A stretch of DNA of 64,000 nucleotides from Phycisphaerales bacterium (GCA_020846975.1 JADLCX010000074.1:1-64000); one strand, 5' to 3'; shown: positions 26,473 to 34,986, counted from the stretch's first letter. Notes: generated by a model from the letters alone, not told the origin. A program made the numbers and translations.

Positions 26473-27117
26473 TCAAGCCGTCACCACCGACTCGATCGAG
26501 CGGGAAACCAGCTTCGGCGCGGCGACGCCGGTCCGGACCTGCCAGAACCCCGGCTCTCCCCGGTCGCTCCACCAGCGACGGAACTGGCCGCGAGGATCCT
26601 CGGCGTAGACGTCCAGCGACGATGTTCCCACAAAGACCGCGCGGTGCAGGAGCAGCAAGTCCTCGCTCACGTACTCGTCGTCCGCCGCCACGCCCACCAA
26701 CGCATCGACCAATCGGCCGAAGAGTTCGGGGTCGGTCTTCAGCAGGATGTGGGCCTCGGACCAGATGTAGTAGCGGTTCTTGATCGGTTCCGTCCCATCG
26801 GGTGCGGGCCTGCGTCGAAGGCTGCCGACCACACCGAGCGGCGAGTCGATCTGACGCGCCATCCGGCCGAACCCCAACTGCGCCTCCAGCACGCTGCAGA
26901 ACGACTGGAGGTCACGGATCTTCGAGCCGTCCAGCACGCAGACCTGCGTCTGGTTCAGGTGACGCAGGTGCCACGAGAGGTTGTTCACAAACCTGCGACG
27001 CTCGGCCGGATCGCCCGACCACGCGCACACATGGTGCTCCTCCAGCAGTTGCAGCACGCGCAACTGCCACGGCACGACTTCGATTGGGCGCCCGACGATG
27101 GGCGTTGTTGGTTTCAT
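26473..27117 (-). CDS. Conserved hypothetical protein upstream of rsmD
   Basis: 214 residues from ATG 27117. I do not recognise the family. It is soluble with no signal peptide or membrane segment, and mixed alpha/beta by appearance. Features include 'VCAWSGDPAERRRFVNNLSWHL', 'LDGSKIRDLQSFCSVLEAQLG' and 'NRYYIWSEAHILLKTDPELFGRLVDAL'. The opening pattern (binding-like loop, then short helices) and a later 'YVSEDLLLLHRAVFVG' segment could suggest an ATPase-like alpha/beta core, but no Walker A is present. It is probably co-transcribed with rsmD. Confidence 0.65.
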   Translation of the reverse strand: MKPTTPIVGRPIEVVPWQLRVLQLLEEHHVCAWSGDPAERRRFVNNLSWHLRHLNQTQVCVLDGSKIRDLQSFCSVLEAQLGFGRMARQIDSPLGVVGSLRRRPAPDGTEPIKNRYYIWSEAHILLKTDPELFGRLVDALVGVAADDEYVSEDLLLLHRAVFVGTSSLDVYAEDPRGQFRRWWSDRGEPGFWQVRTGVAAPKLVSRSIESVVTA

Positions 27118-27375
27118 GGCGGCCCACCTGCGCATGGGCCCCCGTTCCCCGAGTACCTGTCTCTACAGAGAATTCAGCGTAAAGGCTGCGTGAATGTCTC
27201 CCTTATCTGGCACCGACCTCGCGCCTTCTTGAATAATTCTGTACGATGAACAACTGCTTGTCCAGCGCAAGATACAAATCCAGATACGTTTTGACGGGGT
27301 TGAGACCCAGCAGGCCCGCTGTTCACCTTAATTGAGGGAATCTCATCTGCGGGTGCTGCGATCGAGCGAAGGCCG
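27118..27375. other. AT-richer spacer
   Basis: 258 bp between two minus-strand genes, with several A/T tracts (for example AATAATTCTGTACG near 27232) that stand out in this GC-rich DNA. It probably holds the promoter of the 26473 gene. No hairpin-plus-T-run terminator was seen for the FecR-like gene. Confidence 0.4.
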
Positions 27376-28356
27376 TCAGAAACCACCTATTCCGGTGACC
27401 TGCACGCGCTCGATCTGCGTGCCTCGAAAGGCTCCATAAGACACCCGCAAACCGGGCTGGGCCTCGACGGGCTTGGAGCGGTCGGGGCTTCGGACGATGG
27501 CCTTGTGTTCAACTGAACCGGAGGTGGGCAGGACCTCGACGGTCCCCCGGTAAACGAGGATGGTCGGAACGCCGGTTGCCGGCGACCGTTCGACGACCAC
27601 GCGGCTGAGACGACCCACTTGGACGGTCACACCGCCATCCACGGTCAGCGTCGCCTCGGATTGCAGTCCGGTACGGAGTTCGTACCGCCCCGAGGCCTGA
27701 TCGCCGGGCGCCGGCGTCTGCCACGGAGCGTCTTCAGCCGAGACGGGGCGCCATTGAACACCCGCGAGCAGACCGTACACGGCGGAGAGCACGAGGCTTG
27801 CCGCTTCTCCGGTTGAAGTTGTGGCAGACGCGTCGCGCGGACCTCGCAAGACGTTCAACGTCGGCTGCTCGGGCTGCGGGGGCGGCTCGGGCGTCGCGGA
27901 TTTGGGCTCGGGCGAGGAGGGCGGAGGCTCTGCCGTGTTGGTCGGGGCCGTCGGTGCGGCCGTCGGCTGAACGGGGTGGGGTCCGGCACTCCGCTCAACG
28001 GGAACGGGCGCGGCCTTCGGCTTGGGCGTGTCGGGAAGGTTGAGTTCCGTGGCGGCCGCCGCGGGAGCGGGCGACTGCGCCGGCGGGGGCGGGGCGATCG
28101 GGGGGGCGAACTTCTCCGGTGGCGGATCGCCGGGAAGAACCTGCCCCGGCCTGCGCGCCGCGGCCTGCTTGGCGAGATCAACGATCGGCTGCTTGACGAC
28201 GCGGCCGCGGCGGACGGGGGTGTTCGCGGGCTTGGCGGGCGGCTGCGCGGATGCGAGGGCGTCGTACGCCACGATCGAGGTTGCGAGGAATGCCGCGGCG
28301 ACCGGCGCGAGCGCGAAACGGTGGAGATGTGTGGAAGCGGAACGCGGTTGAGACAC
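27376..28356 (-). CDS. Exported FecR-domain protein with proline-rich linker
   Basis: 326 residues from a GTG at 28356, chosen because GAGGAG lies 6 nt upstream. A signal or anchor helix (LAPVAAAFLATSIVAYDALA) is followed by about 130 residues rich in Pro and Ala. The C-terminal part (about 225-326) has the FecR beta fold ('GRYELRTGLQSEATLTVDGG', 'VQVGRLSRVVVERS', 'ILVYRGTVEVLP'). FecR domains usually sense or relay signals, or act as surface beta modules in planctomycetes. No sigma factor is adjacent, so a classic FecR/FecI role is unlikely. It lies 39 bp downstream of the lipoprotein gene, suggesting an operon. Confidence 0.78.
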   Translation of the reverse strand: MSQPRSASTHLHRFALAPVAAAFLATSIVAYDALASAQPPAKPANTPVRRGRVVKQPIVDLAKQAAARRPGQVLPGDPPPEKFAPPIAPPPPAQSPAPAAAATELNLPDTPKPKAAPVPVERSAGPHPVQPTAAPTAPTNTAEPPPSSPEPKSATPEPPPQPEQPTLNVLRGPRDASATTSTGEAASLVLSAVYGLLAGVQWRPVSAEDAPWQTPAPGDQASGRYELRTGLQSEATLTVDGGVTVQVGRLSRVVVERSPATGVPTILVYRGTVEVLPTSGSVEHKAIVRSPDRSKPVEAQPGLRVSYGAFRGTQIERVQVTGIGGF

Positions 28357-28395
28357 GGGGAACTCCTCGAAGACAAGCGGGCAGGCCCGATGCGA

Positions 28396-29124
28396 TCAGG
28401 ATCGCGGGCGTTTGATGGGCTTGCCGGGAAGCCAAGTGGTTGAGGGAGCGGGAGGTGTGGGGACGGCGACAGATGGCTCGATGGGCTTGGCGACGACCGG
28501 TCGTTCGGGTTCGACCGCGACAACGGGCAGGGGTTCGGGGCGCGGCCGAGCGACGGGTTCTTCGGACGATGCGGCCGCCGGGGCCGTCTGCGCGGGCTCG
28601 GCGCGCGGCAGCGAGGCCAGTTGGTCGCCCGCGGCCGTGATGAGCGTGACCATCTGCGCGCCGGTCAAACCCTGGAACGATCTGGCCTGCGTCGGCAGCC
28701 AGCCGCGCGTCACCAGTCGAGAGACGGCGCGATCCTGCGAAAGACGGCCGATGGTTGCGGGGTCGTCGGTCGCGCGGACGAGGAGTTTCGAGACATCGCC
28801 GATGGTGGCCGCTTCGCGGGCGGGTCGATCGAACCCGGAATCGAGCAACCCCAACTCCTGAGCGTGCTTCACCCGGGCGGGGTAGTCGTTCGCGGATGCC
28901 GAACCCTTCAGCAGCAGGACGCTCTGCAGGGCATCATCGTGACAGACCAGGGGCCGCACCGCCAGCGCATCAAAGAACTCGATCTCGGAAGCGGGCGAGG
29001 CGGCCGGGATCGACTCGACGACCGATCGCTCGAGGATCGGCCGGGCCTCCTGCGGCGATGCGCACGCGCCGAGCAGAAGGCAAACGAGTGCGAGGGCTAC
29101 GGCCGGGACGGTTCGGGTGCGCAT
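28396..29124 (-). CDS. Lipoprotein of unknown function
   Basis: 242 residues from ATG 29124. A lipoprotein signal (RTVPAVALALVCLLLGAC) places the acylated Cys at about residue 21. Residues 45-165 form a helical domain I do not recognise ('ALQSVLLLKGSASANDYPAR', 'FQGLTGAQMVTLITAAGDQL'). The C-terminus is Pro-rich, ending KPIKRPRS. The Pro-rich tail resembles the linker of the FecR-domain protein encoded just downstream, so the two may act together at the envelope. A longer frame upstream is rejected because the lipobox would be internal. Confidence 0.72.
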   Translation of the reverse strand: MRTRTVPAVALALVCLLLGACASPQEARPILERSVVESIPAASPASEIEFFDALAVRPLVCHDDALQSVLLLKGSASANDYPARVKHAQELGLLDSGFDRPAREAATIGDVSKLLVRATDDPATIGRLSQDRAVSRLVTRGWLPTQARSFQGLTGAQMVTLITAAGDQLASLPRAEPAQTAPAAASSEEPVARPRPEPLPVVAVEPERPVVAKPIEPSVAVPTPPAPSTTWLPGKPIKRPRS

Positions 29125-29238
29125 GACGCTGAGGACTCCCTGTCGATCGGCCGATCCGGCCGCGATGCAGGGTAGTTGAGCCGGGCGGGGACGTGTTGTC
29201 AACCAATCGACAGCACGTTGGGGGCATGCGCAAAAGCA

Positions 29239-29286
29239 CAACCCGCGCCCGAGCGAACGTGAGAACGTACGCAGGAGCGCGGGTTG
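29239..29286 (-). terminator. Probable terminator of the PEP-CTERM gene at 29335
   Basis: The perfect 10-bp stem CAACCCGCGC/GCGCGGGTTG (29239-29248 with 29277-29286) encloses a loop that itself folds (ACGT-GAGA-ACGT). The minus strand continues TGCTTTTGC. The loop is long, so it may also act as an mRNA 3' stabiliser. Confidence 0.6.
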
Positions 29287-29334
29287 CGGACCACCCAAAG
29301 AGGCGAGGGGGCGGGAGACCGTTGGATGCGCCGA

Positions 29335-30039
29335 TCAGCGGCGACGGCGTCGGAGGCAGAGCAGGCCGCTCACGCCGGCGAGGGCGGCCGCGCCGGGCGT
29401 GGGGATCTCGTAGGTCGCGGTGAAGAGCCAGTCGGTGGATTCGATGTGGGCGAGGACGCCGTCGGCGGTGACGTAGTTCATCCAGCCCCATCCCGAGAGG
29501 CCGTTGAAGCCGCGGTGGCCGGCGTCGTTGTTCTCATCGCCGAAGCGGAAGCTGTACCCGCCCATGGCCTTGTCGGTCAGGCCGATGGAGTCGCCCAGGG
29601 GCGTGACGATGGAGCCCGAGTTTCGCATGTCGGGCTCGACGACCTGCAGGTCGTCGTCGCCGACGACCGGTCCGACGCCGAGGGTGTACGTGAAATCGAC
29701 CTGGTAGAGGCCGAGGTACGAGTCGGCGGCGTAGGTCGTGCCGGTGTCGCGTCCGCCGACGGACTGGCCGAAGATGCGGATCTCGGTCTGCGCGGCGTTG
29801 ATGGTCATGTACATCGCCGACTGGATGTGGTCGAAGTCGAGCGTGAAGACGTCGTGGCCGCCGGTGGCGTTGTAAAGCTCGTCGAAGCGTGCGCCGTAGA
29901 GCGGCGGGCGCTGGTTGCCGTCGGGGTGGTTGTGGAGCCGGTACAGGCCCGGCAGGATGGCGGCGGCGGTGGCCTGGCCGGCGGACAGAATGATCGCGCC
30001 GGCCGCGAGCGCGGCCGTGCCGATTGAACGCAACTGCAT
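29335..30039 (-). CDS. PEP-CTERM-like sorting protein, copy 1 of a tandem pair
   Basis: 234 residues from ATG 30039, with GGGAGA upstream and a signal peptide (IGTAALAAGAIILSAGQATA). The body includes 'GLYRLHNHPDGNQRPPLYGA', 'NATGGHDVFTLDFDHIQSAM' and 'MGGYSFRFGDENNDAGHRGF'. It is nearly collinear with the gene at 30341. The tail is IPTPGAAALAGVSGLLCL plus RRRRR: a PEP-CTERM layout with Thr in place of Glu. It is a probable substrate of the exosortase at 52761, to be anchored or released at the surface. Function of the body unknown. Confidence 0.85.
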   Translation of the reverse strand: MQLRSIGTAALAAGAIILSAGQATAAAILPGLYRLHNHPDGNQRPPLYGARFDELYNATGGHDVFTLDFDHIQSAMYMTINAAQTEIRIFGQSVGGRDTGTTYAADSYLGLYQVDFTYTLGVGPVVGDDDLQVVEPDMRNSGSIVTPLGDSIGLTDKAMGGYSFRFGDENNDAGHRGFNGLSGWGWMNYVTADGVLAHIESTDWLFTATYEIPTPGAAALAGVSGLLCLRRRRR

Positions 30040-30283
30040 GTCGAGTCTCCCTCTCCAAACACCGCCCACGCCGATGGAACGCTCCATCGTCGAACCGGCT
30101 TCTCCGGGCCGGTGCGGGCGGCATGCTTACCGCTGAGAAGATGCGCCGACGCGGGGGGTTGTCCAGTCGAGTGGAGTGGTCAATCGGTGGTTATTCTCGC
30201 TGCGCCGATAAGAGCGCGGCTGCAGGTCCGGCGCGGGCCCGAGAACCACAACGATGCTGCGCCGACCGCCGCGGAACGAACAA

Positions 30284-30305
30284 CGCCCCGGGAAGGCCCG
30301 GGGCG
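30284..30305 (-). terminator. Probable terminator of the PEP-CTERM gene at 30341
   Basis: CGCCCCGGG pairs perfectly with CCCGGGGCG (30284-30292 with 30297-30305) around an AAGG loop. The minus strand then reads TTGTTCG, a weak T-tract. Confidence 0.6.
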
Positions 30306-30340
30306 CGCGGTGAGGATCGCGATCGCTGTGGGGTTGTCGA

Positions 30341-31048
30341 TCAGCGGCGGCGGCGCGAGGCGAACAGCCCCGCGAGTCCGAGGGCCAGCGAGGCGCCCGG
30401 CGCCGGGATGACGTAGGTAGCGGTGAAGATCCAATCGGTCGAAGCGACGTGCGGGTGGACCGATCCGTCGTTGTTGATGTAACTCATCCAACCCCAACCG
30501 GAGATGCCGTTGAAGCCGCGGTGGCCGAGGTCGTTGTCCTCGTCACCAAGCCGGAGCGAATACCCGCCCATGGCCTCGTCGGTGAGGTGGATCGTGCCGA
30601 GGCTGTTGGGCGCGGTGATGAAGCCGAAGTTGCGATGATGCGGCACGACTACCCACAGGTCGTCATCACCCGGCACCTGCTGGACGCCGAGGTCGTAGGT
30701 GAAGTCGAAGTTGTACACGCCCAGGTAGGCATCCGCGGCGTACGTCGAGCCGACGTCGCGCCCGCCGTAGGCCTGGCCGTAGATGTGGATCTCACCGGCA
30801 ACCGAGTTGACGGTCATGAAGACCGACGAGTTGATGTCGTTGAAATCGAGCGTGATCACGTCGTGGCCGCCCGTGGCATCGAACAACTCGTCGAAACGGG
30901 CTCCGTATGGCGGCGGATCCTCCGAGCCGTCTGGGTGGTTGTTCAAGCGGTACAGGCCATCCACGATGACCGCGCCGTGGGACGGCGCAACCACCACACC
31001 GACGGCCGCGGCCATCGCCGCGGCGGTCAACAACTTTGCGTAAAACAT
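30341..31048 (-). CDS. PEP-CTERM-like sorting protein, copy 2 of a tandem pair
   Basis: 235 residues from ATG 31048, with GGAGAG upstream and a signal peptide (LLTAAAMAAAVGVVVAPSHG). It parallels the 29335 protein throughout: 'GLYRLNNHPDGSEDPPPYGA' and 'MGGYSLRLGDEDNDLGHRGF', then a shared 'GFNGISGWGWM'. The tail is IPAPGASLALGLAGLFAS plus RRRR. Separate promoters are likely, because a hairpin terminator lies between the two genes. The pair is a tandem duplication that has diverged mainly in the middle. Function of the body unknown. Confidence 0.85.
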   Translation of the reverse strand: MFYAKLLTAAAMAAAVGVVVAPSHGAVIVDGLYRLNNHPDGSEDPPPYGARFDELFDATGGHDVITLDFNDINSSVFMTVNSVAGEIHIYGQAYGGRDVGSTYAADAYLGVYNFDFTYDLGVQQVPGDDDLWVVVPHHRNFGFITAPNSLGTIHLTDEAMGGYSLRLGDEDNDLGHRGFNGISGWGWMSYINNDGSVHPHVASTDWIFTATYVIPAPGASLALGLAGLFASRRRR

Positions 31049-31208
31049 CTCTCAACTCTCCAATCGCAGGGGACAAACTCACCCGGTCTCACAAGCGCAC
31101 AACTTGCGCAACCCCCTGCATCGTGGGAGGGACTGGGTATCTCAGAGTGAGTCTAGACTGCTCTGGAGAGCTCTGTCAATCCAAACCTTGTCCGTACACG
31201 AAGCCCCA

Positions 31209-33032
31209 TCAACGAGCCTGGGCGGCTTCGAGGCAGCGATGCAGGCGGACAATGGCCCTGGCGCGGCCCAGACAAGCCAGCGAATCGTGGACGGGCGGGC
31301 TTACGCCGGAGCCGGTGATGGCGACGCGGAGGGGCTGGGCGAGCTTGCCGAGGTTGGACTTGCCGGCGGGGTCGGCGGGGAGTTCTCGTGCGGCGAAGGT
31401 TTCCATCGCGGTGTGCAGGGCGTCGGGGGTGAACGGTTCGACCGATTCGAGGACCGGGGCGAAACGCTTGAGGATGCCCAGCCCCTCGTCGTTGTTGGCT
31501 CGGAGCGACTTCTGGACGGCGGCTGAGTCGAAGGCGAGTTGATCGTCGGGCACGAGGGCGAACTCGATGACCTTCAGCACGTCGCGGAGCACCTTGGCGC
31601 GGGGCTTGGCCATGCGGATGAGCGCGGGGAGGTTCGCGGCGAACTGCCGCTCGAGCGCGGCCGCGGTGGCGGGTTGTGAGTCCCGGCACCAGGCGATGAA
31701 CCGGCGTGTGAACTCATCGTCGGAGAGTTGCTGGAGGTAGTCGCCGTTGAAGCTCAGGAGTTTGGCGCGGTCGAACTTGGCGTTGGAGCGGCCGATGCGC
31801 TCGATGGAGAAGTGTCTGGCGAGGAAGGCCAGATCGAACTTTTCGAGGTCCTTGCCGTCGGACTGCTTCATGCCCGGATTCCAGCCGAGCAGCGCGATGA
31901 AGTTGACGATGGCCTCGGGCAGGTACCCGCTGTTGCGGAAGTCGTAGATCTCGACCTCGGGGAGCGGGATGTTGAAGTGACGGGCGAGCGTCGCGGCGAT
32001 GTCGAGGCTGTCGTTCTCGCCGGCAATGAAATCGGCGAGGTTCTTCGCATCGGCTCCGACGGACATGGCCAGAGACCGCGGCGTGATCGCCGGGTCCTTG
32101 CCCATCGCGTCCTTGACGGCCTTGCGCGCGGCCTTGGCCTTGTCGCGCTTGCTCATCTTCGAGCCGTCGGGGTTGAAGATGAGGGGCATGTGCGCGTAGA
32201 CGGGCGTGCGGAAGCCCAGGGCCTTCTGGAGCGCGACGTGCCGCGGCGTGTTGTAAAGGTGTTCCTGAGCGCGCATCACGTGGGTGACGCCCATCGTCTC
32301 GTCATCAACCACGACGGCGAAGTGGTAGGTCGGGAAACCGTCGGCCTTGCGGATCACGAAGTCGTCGAGTTCACCCGCGGCGATCCTGACATCGCCGAGG
32401 ACCTGATCGCGGACGACGATCTCTTCGCTCGGGGCGTGGAACCGGATGACGTACGGCTCGCCGTGCGTGTCGGCCTGTTTCATGCGGTCCCGGCGGGCCG
32501 CGGGCGTTGGAAACTGCTGGTACGCTGCGCGGTCATAGCGGTAGGTCTGCTTGGCGGCGACGGCGGCCTTGCGCTTGGCCTCCAGTTCCTCGTTGGTCTC
32601 GAACGCGGGGTAGGCACGGCCTGAGTCGACGAGTTGGTTCAGGAACCTGGCATAGATCGGGACGCGCTGGGCCTGGAAGTAGGGGCCGACGGGTCGTGCG
32701 TTGGCTCCGATGACTCTGACGGCCGGGCGATCGCCCGATGTTGAAGCGGAACCCGGCTCGGAGAGCCGTGATACCTCGAGCATCGGGCCGTCGTCCCACT
32801 CGATCCCAAGCCATGCGAGGTCTTCGAGGATTCCACGGGCCGACTCTTCGCTGGAGCGGGCCTGATCGGTGTCCTCGATTCGGACCATGAAGCGCCCACC
32901 CCCTCCCCCACCGCCATCGGGCTGCGCCTTGGCGAAGGCCCAGCAGAAAAGGGCGGATCGCGCGCCGCCGATGTGGAGGTGACCGGTGGGGCTGGGCGCA
33001 AAGCGTGTGACGACCGGGGCTTGGGAAGACAT
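31209..33032 (-). CDS. gltX: Glutamyl-tRNA synthetase, enlarged
   Basis: 607 residues from ATG 33032 (MSSQAPVVTRFAPSPTGHLH). It attaches glutamate to tRNA-Glu. The HIGH-type site HLHIGGARSALF and the KMSKR loop (DGSKMSKRDKAK) are intact. It is about 100 residues longer than usual. There is an insert near residue 75 ('SEPGSASTSGDRPAVRVIGA') and a long one after KMSKR ('AVKDAMGKDPAITPRSLAMS' to 'IPLPEVEIYDF'). TACGCT 8 nt before the ATG suggests a very short leader. It is divergent from the 33168 gene. Confidence 0.93.
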   Translation of the reverse strand: MSSQAPVVTRFAPSPTGHLHIGGARSALFCWAFAKAQPDGGGGGGGRFMVRIEDTDQARSSEESARGILEDLAWLGIEWDDGPMLEVSRLSEPGSASTSGDRPAVRVIGANARPVGPYFQAQRVPIYARFLNQLVDSGRAYPAFETNEELEAKRKAAVAAKQTYRYDRAAYQQFPTPAARRDRMKQADTHGEPYVIRFHAPSEEIVVRDQVLGDVRIAAGELDDFVIRKADGFPTYHFAVVVDDETMGVTHVMRAQEHLYNTPRHVALQKALGFRTPVYAHMPLIFNPDGSKMSKRDKAKAARKAVKDAMGKDPAITPRSLAMSVGADAKNLADFIAGENDSLDIAATLARHFNIPLPEVEIYDFRNSGYLPEAIVNFIALLGWNPGMKQSDGKDLEKFDLAFLARHFSIERIGRSNAKFDRAKLLSFNGDYLQQLSDDEFTRRFIAWCRDSQPATAAALERQFAANLPALIRMAKPRAKVLRDVLKVIEFALVPDDQLAFDSAAVQKSLRANNDEGLGILKRFAPVLESVEPFTPDALHTAMETFAARELPADPAGKSNLGKLAQPLRVAITGSGVSPPVHDSLACLGRARAIVRLHRCLEAAQAR

Positions 33033-33079
33033 GGGGCACAAGCGTAGGGGCTGAGGCTGCCGGGCTTGCGGGACCGGGC

Positions 33080-33109
33080 TTGCACGGGCCGCACGGGTCC
33101 GGGTAGGCT
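33080..33109 (+). promoter_or_regulatory. Promoter of the ClpP-like gene at 33168
   Basis: TTGCAC (33080-33085), an 18-bp spacer and TAGGCT (33104-33109) are followed by a leader of about 50 nt with GGAAGGA before ATG 33168. Confidence 0.5.
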
Positions 33110-33167
33110 GTGCCCGCACGGATGCAGATGGCCGGGCGCGACGGATCGCGTTGGAAGGACCGCGACG

Positions 33168-34385
33168 ATGCGTCTGCGTTCGGAGCAAGGTTTGTTGACG
33201 GTGGCGTTGGCCGCGACACTCGGCCTCGGCGCGGGCGCGCCCGCGCAGACCTCGCAGACCGATCGCGCGCAGCCCGACCGAACTCCGGCCGCGGCGCCGA
33301 TGACCAAGCGGAAGGTCCTGCACCTCCGGCTCAAGGGCGACCTCGACTGCATGAAACTCGTAGACGACCTGGCGGCCGCGACGGGTGAAGCGAGGAAGTC
33401 GGGAGTCGAGGTCATCGTGCTGGAAATGTCCGGGGAGCGATGGCGCGGCGATGTCGTGTCGGGCATGATGCCGCTGTTCAAGGGCGCGGAGGTGCTGACC
33501 ATCGCGTGGCTGAACGATCCGCCGGACGGGCGTGTGGGAAGCGGGCAGGCGGCGCTCGCGCTGCTGGCCGATCGGTGCTACATCGGACCGAAGACGGAGG
33601 TGGTGTTCGAGCCCGGGCACGACTTGCGGGCGCAGGCTCCGCCGACGACGAACTGGGAGCAGGTCGAGCAGGATGTCCAGGCTGCGCTGTGGGGTCGGCT
33701 GGGGTCGGTCGAACGGCCGCGCGACACGCTGCTCGCGGCCGCACTGCCGACTCCGCGACAGCCGCTCTGGGCGATCCTGGATCGCTCGCCGGGCTTGTCG
33801 GGCGCGAGACTGGAACGGCTGGTTGCCGAGTCGCCCTCGGCGGCCGAAGCGGGGCGGTTCGTCTCGCTCACATCCGGATCGACCGAGCGCGGCGAGTTGC
33901 GGCTGCGGGTCGAACCGGCGATGGCGGTGAGCATCGGTATCGCGGAATCTTCGGCGCGTGAACTCGGGCAGATTCTCGCGGCGGAACGACTGACGCCCGC
34001 GCCGCTCACGCGCGCGGAACTGGAGAGCGGGCTGGCCAAAGCGCGGCAGGAACTGGTGAAGGACCTGGCCGCGTTTGATCGTGCGGCCGAGCGCATGGAC
34101 AAGGCGCTTGATGATGCCGAGAAACAGCGCGGGGTGGATGCCGCGCGGCGGAAGCGGAAGGTCGGAAAGGAATCGCTGCCGCTGGGGGACGAGGCGGCGA
34201 AGTCGCTCGAAGCCGTGGAGGCGCTGGTTGCGAACTACCCGGAACTGCTGCGATCGGCTCCGCCGGGGGTTTCAACGGTCGAACTCACCGCGGTAAGGCT
34301 GAGCGCGGCGTGGCACGACGCGGTTCAGGATCGCAAGGACCGGCTCGTGGAACTGCGGGCGCGGGCGACGCGGCTGGCCGAGTAG
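33168..34385 (+). CDS. Exported ClpP/crotonase-fold protein related to NfeD serine protease domain
   Basis: 405 residues from ATG 33168, with a Shine-Dalgarno (GGAAGGA) and a signal peptide (LLTVALAATLGLGAGAPAQ). Residues 48-170 match the ClpP-like part of NfeD/SppA-type membrane proteases: 'VLHLRLKGDLD', 'GVEVIVLEMSGERW', then 'GSGQAALALLADRCYIGPKT', where the serine region lies. The C-terminal 120 residues are helical and charged, with a likely coiled coil. It lacks the NfeD membrane and OB domains, so it may be a periplasmic relative with altered or lost activity. It is followed 14 bp later by an unknown gene. Confidence 0.65.
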   Translation: MRLRSEQGLLTVALAATLGLGAGAPAQTSQTDRAQPDRTPAAAPMTKRKVLHLRLKGDLDCMKLVDDLAAATGEARKSGVEVIVLEMSGERWRGDVVSGMMPLFKGAEVLTIAWLNDPPDGRVGSGQAALALLADRCYIGPKTEVVFEPGHDLRAQAPPTTNWEQVEQDVQAALWGRLGSVERPRDTLLAAALPTPRQPLWAILDRSPGLSGARLERLVAESPSAAEAGRFVSLTSGSTERGELRLRVEPAMAVSIGIAESSARELGQILAAERLTPAPLTRAELESGLAKARQELVKDLAAFDRAAERMDKALDDAEKQRGVDAARRKRKVGKESLPLGDEAAKSLEAVEALVANYPELLRSAPPGVSTVELTAVRLSAAWHDAVQDRKDRLVELRARATRLAE

Positions 34386-34388
34386 GGT

Positions 34389-34394
34389 TACGGT
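34389..34394 (+). promoter_or_regulatory. -10-like box before the 34400 gene
   Basis: TACGGT ends 5 nt before ATG 34400, which has no Shine-Dalgarno. This is consistent with an internal leaderless promoter overlapping the end of the upstream gene. Confidence 0.35.
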
Positions 34395-34399
34395 TACGC

Positions 34400-34957
34400 A
34401 TGGCCGCGTCAGGCAACCCGTCCACACCCAATCGCAAGAACGCCGCCGCTCCGGCCCGCCGCACCGAGGCCGCGGGCGCGGTGGACCTTGACCCCGCCCA
34501 GTTGGAGGCGATCCGTCAGGTCTTCTGGCACAACGTGGTGCGGGAGATGCTGTCGGGGCTGACGGCGGTGGCGGAGAAGCGACCGGAGTTGATGGACGGG
34601 CGGTTCGCGGTGCTGACCCGCGGCGGCGAGCGGATTCCGATCGCGCGGGTCGAGCCGGTGTTCGCGTACACGGTGCGCGGCTCGTCCGCAGAGCGGCGGG
34701 CCTCGGCGGCGGTGCAGTTGACGGTCTTTCGAGTATCGACCCCGGACGGCGAGGTGTTCACGCTTCCCGTGCAGGAGGTGCGCGGGTTCCACGAACTGAC
34801 GCCCGAACTGCTGGCTCGCATTCAGCAGATCGAGGATGAGCAGAGCAAGGCCGCGGGCGAGGAAGAGCCGCGTCCGTTCGGGTTCGCGGCGTTCCAGGCC
34901 CTGCCCAAGCCGGCTCCGTCGATCATGATGCCTGTCCCTTCCGATCCGCACGAGTAA
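34400..34957 (+). CDS. Conserved hypothetical soluble protein
   Basis: 185 residues from ATG 34400. I do not recognise a domain. The N-terminus is Ala/Pro/Lys-rich; residues 30-150 are mixed alpha/beta with 'LEAIRQVFWHNVVREMLSGL', 'MDGRFAVLTRGGERIPIARVE' and 'TPDGEVFTLPVQEVRGFHEL'. The C-terminus is acidic then Pro-rich. No signal peptide or membrane segment. It follows the ClpP-like gene by 14 bp and could share its transcript or start its own leaderless one. Confidence 0.6.
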   Translation: MAASGNPSTPNRKNAAAPARRTEAAGAVDLDPAQLEAIRQVFWHNVVREMLSGLTAVAEKRPELMDGRFAVLTRGGERIPIARVEPVFAYTVRGSSAERRASAAVQLTVFRVSTPDGEVFTLPVQEVRGFHELTPELLARIQQIEDEQSKAAGEEEPRPFGFAAFQALPKPAPSIMMPVPSDPHE

Positions 34958-34986
34958 GCGAGGAAGTCCGGGTCCGGCCATGCAAC

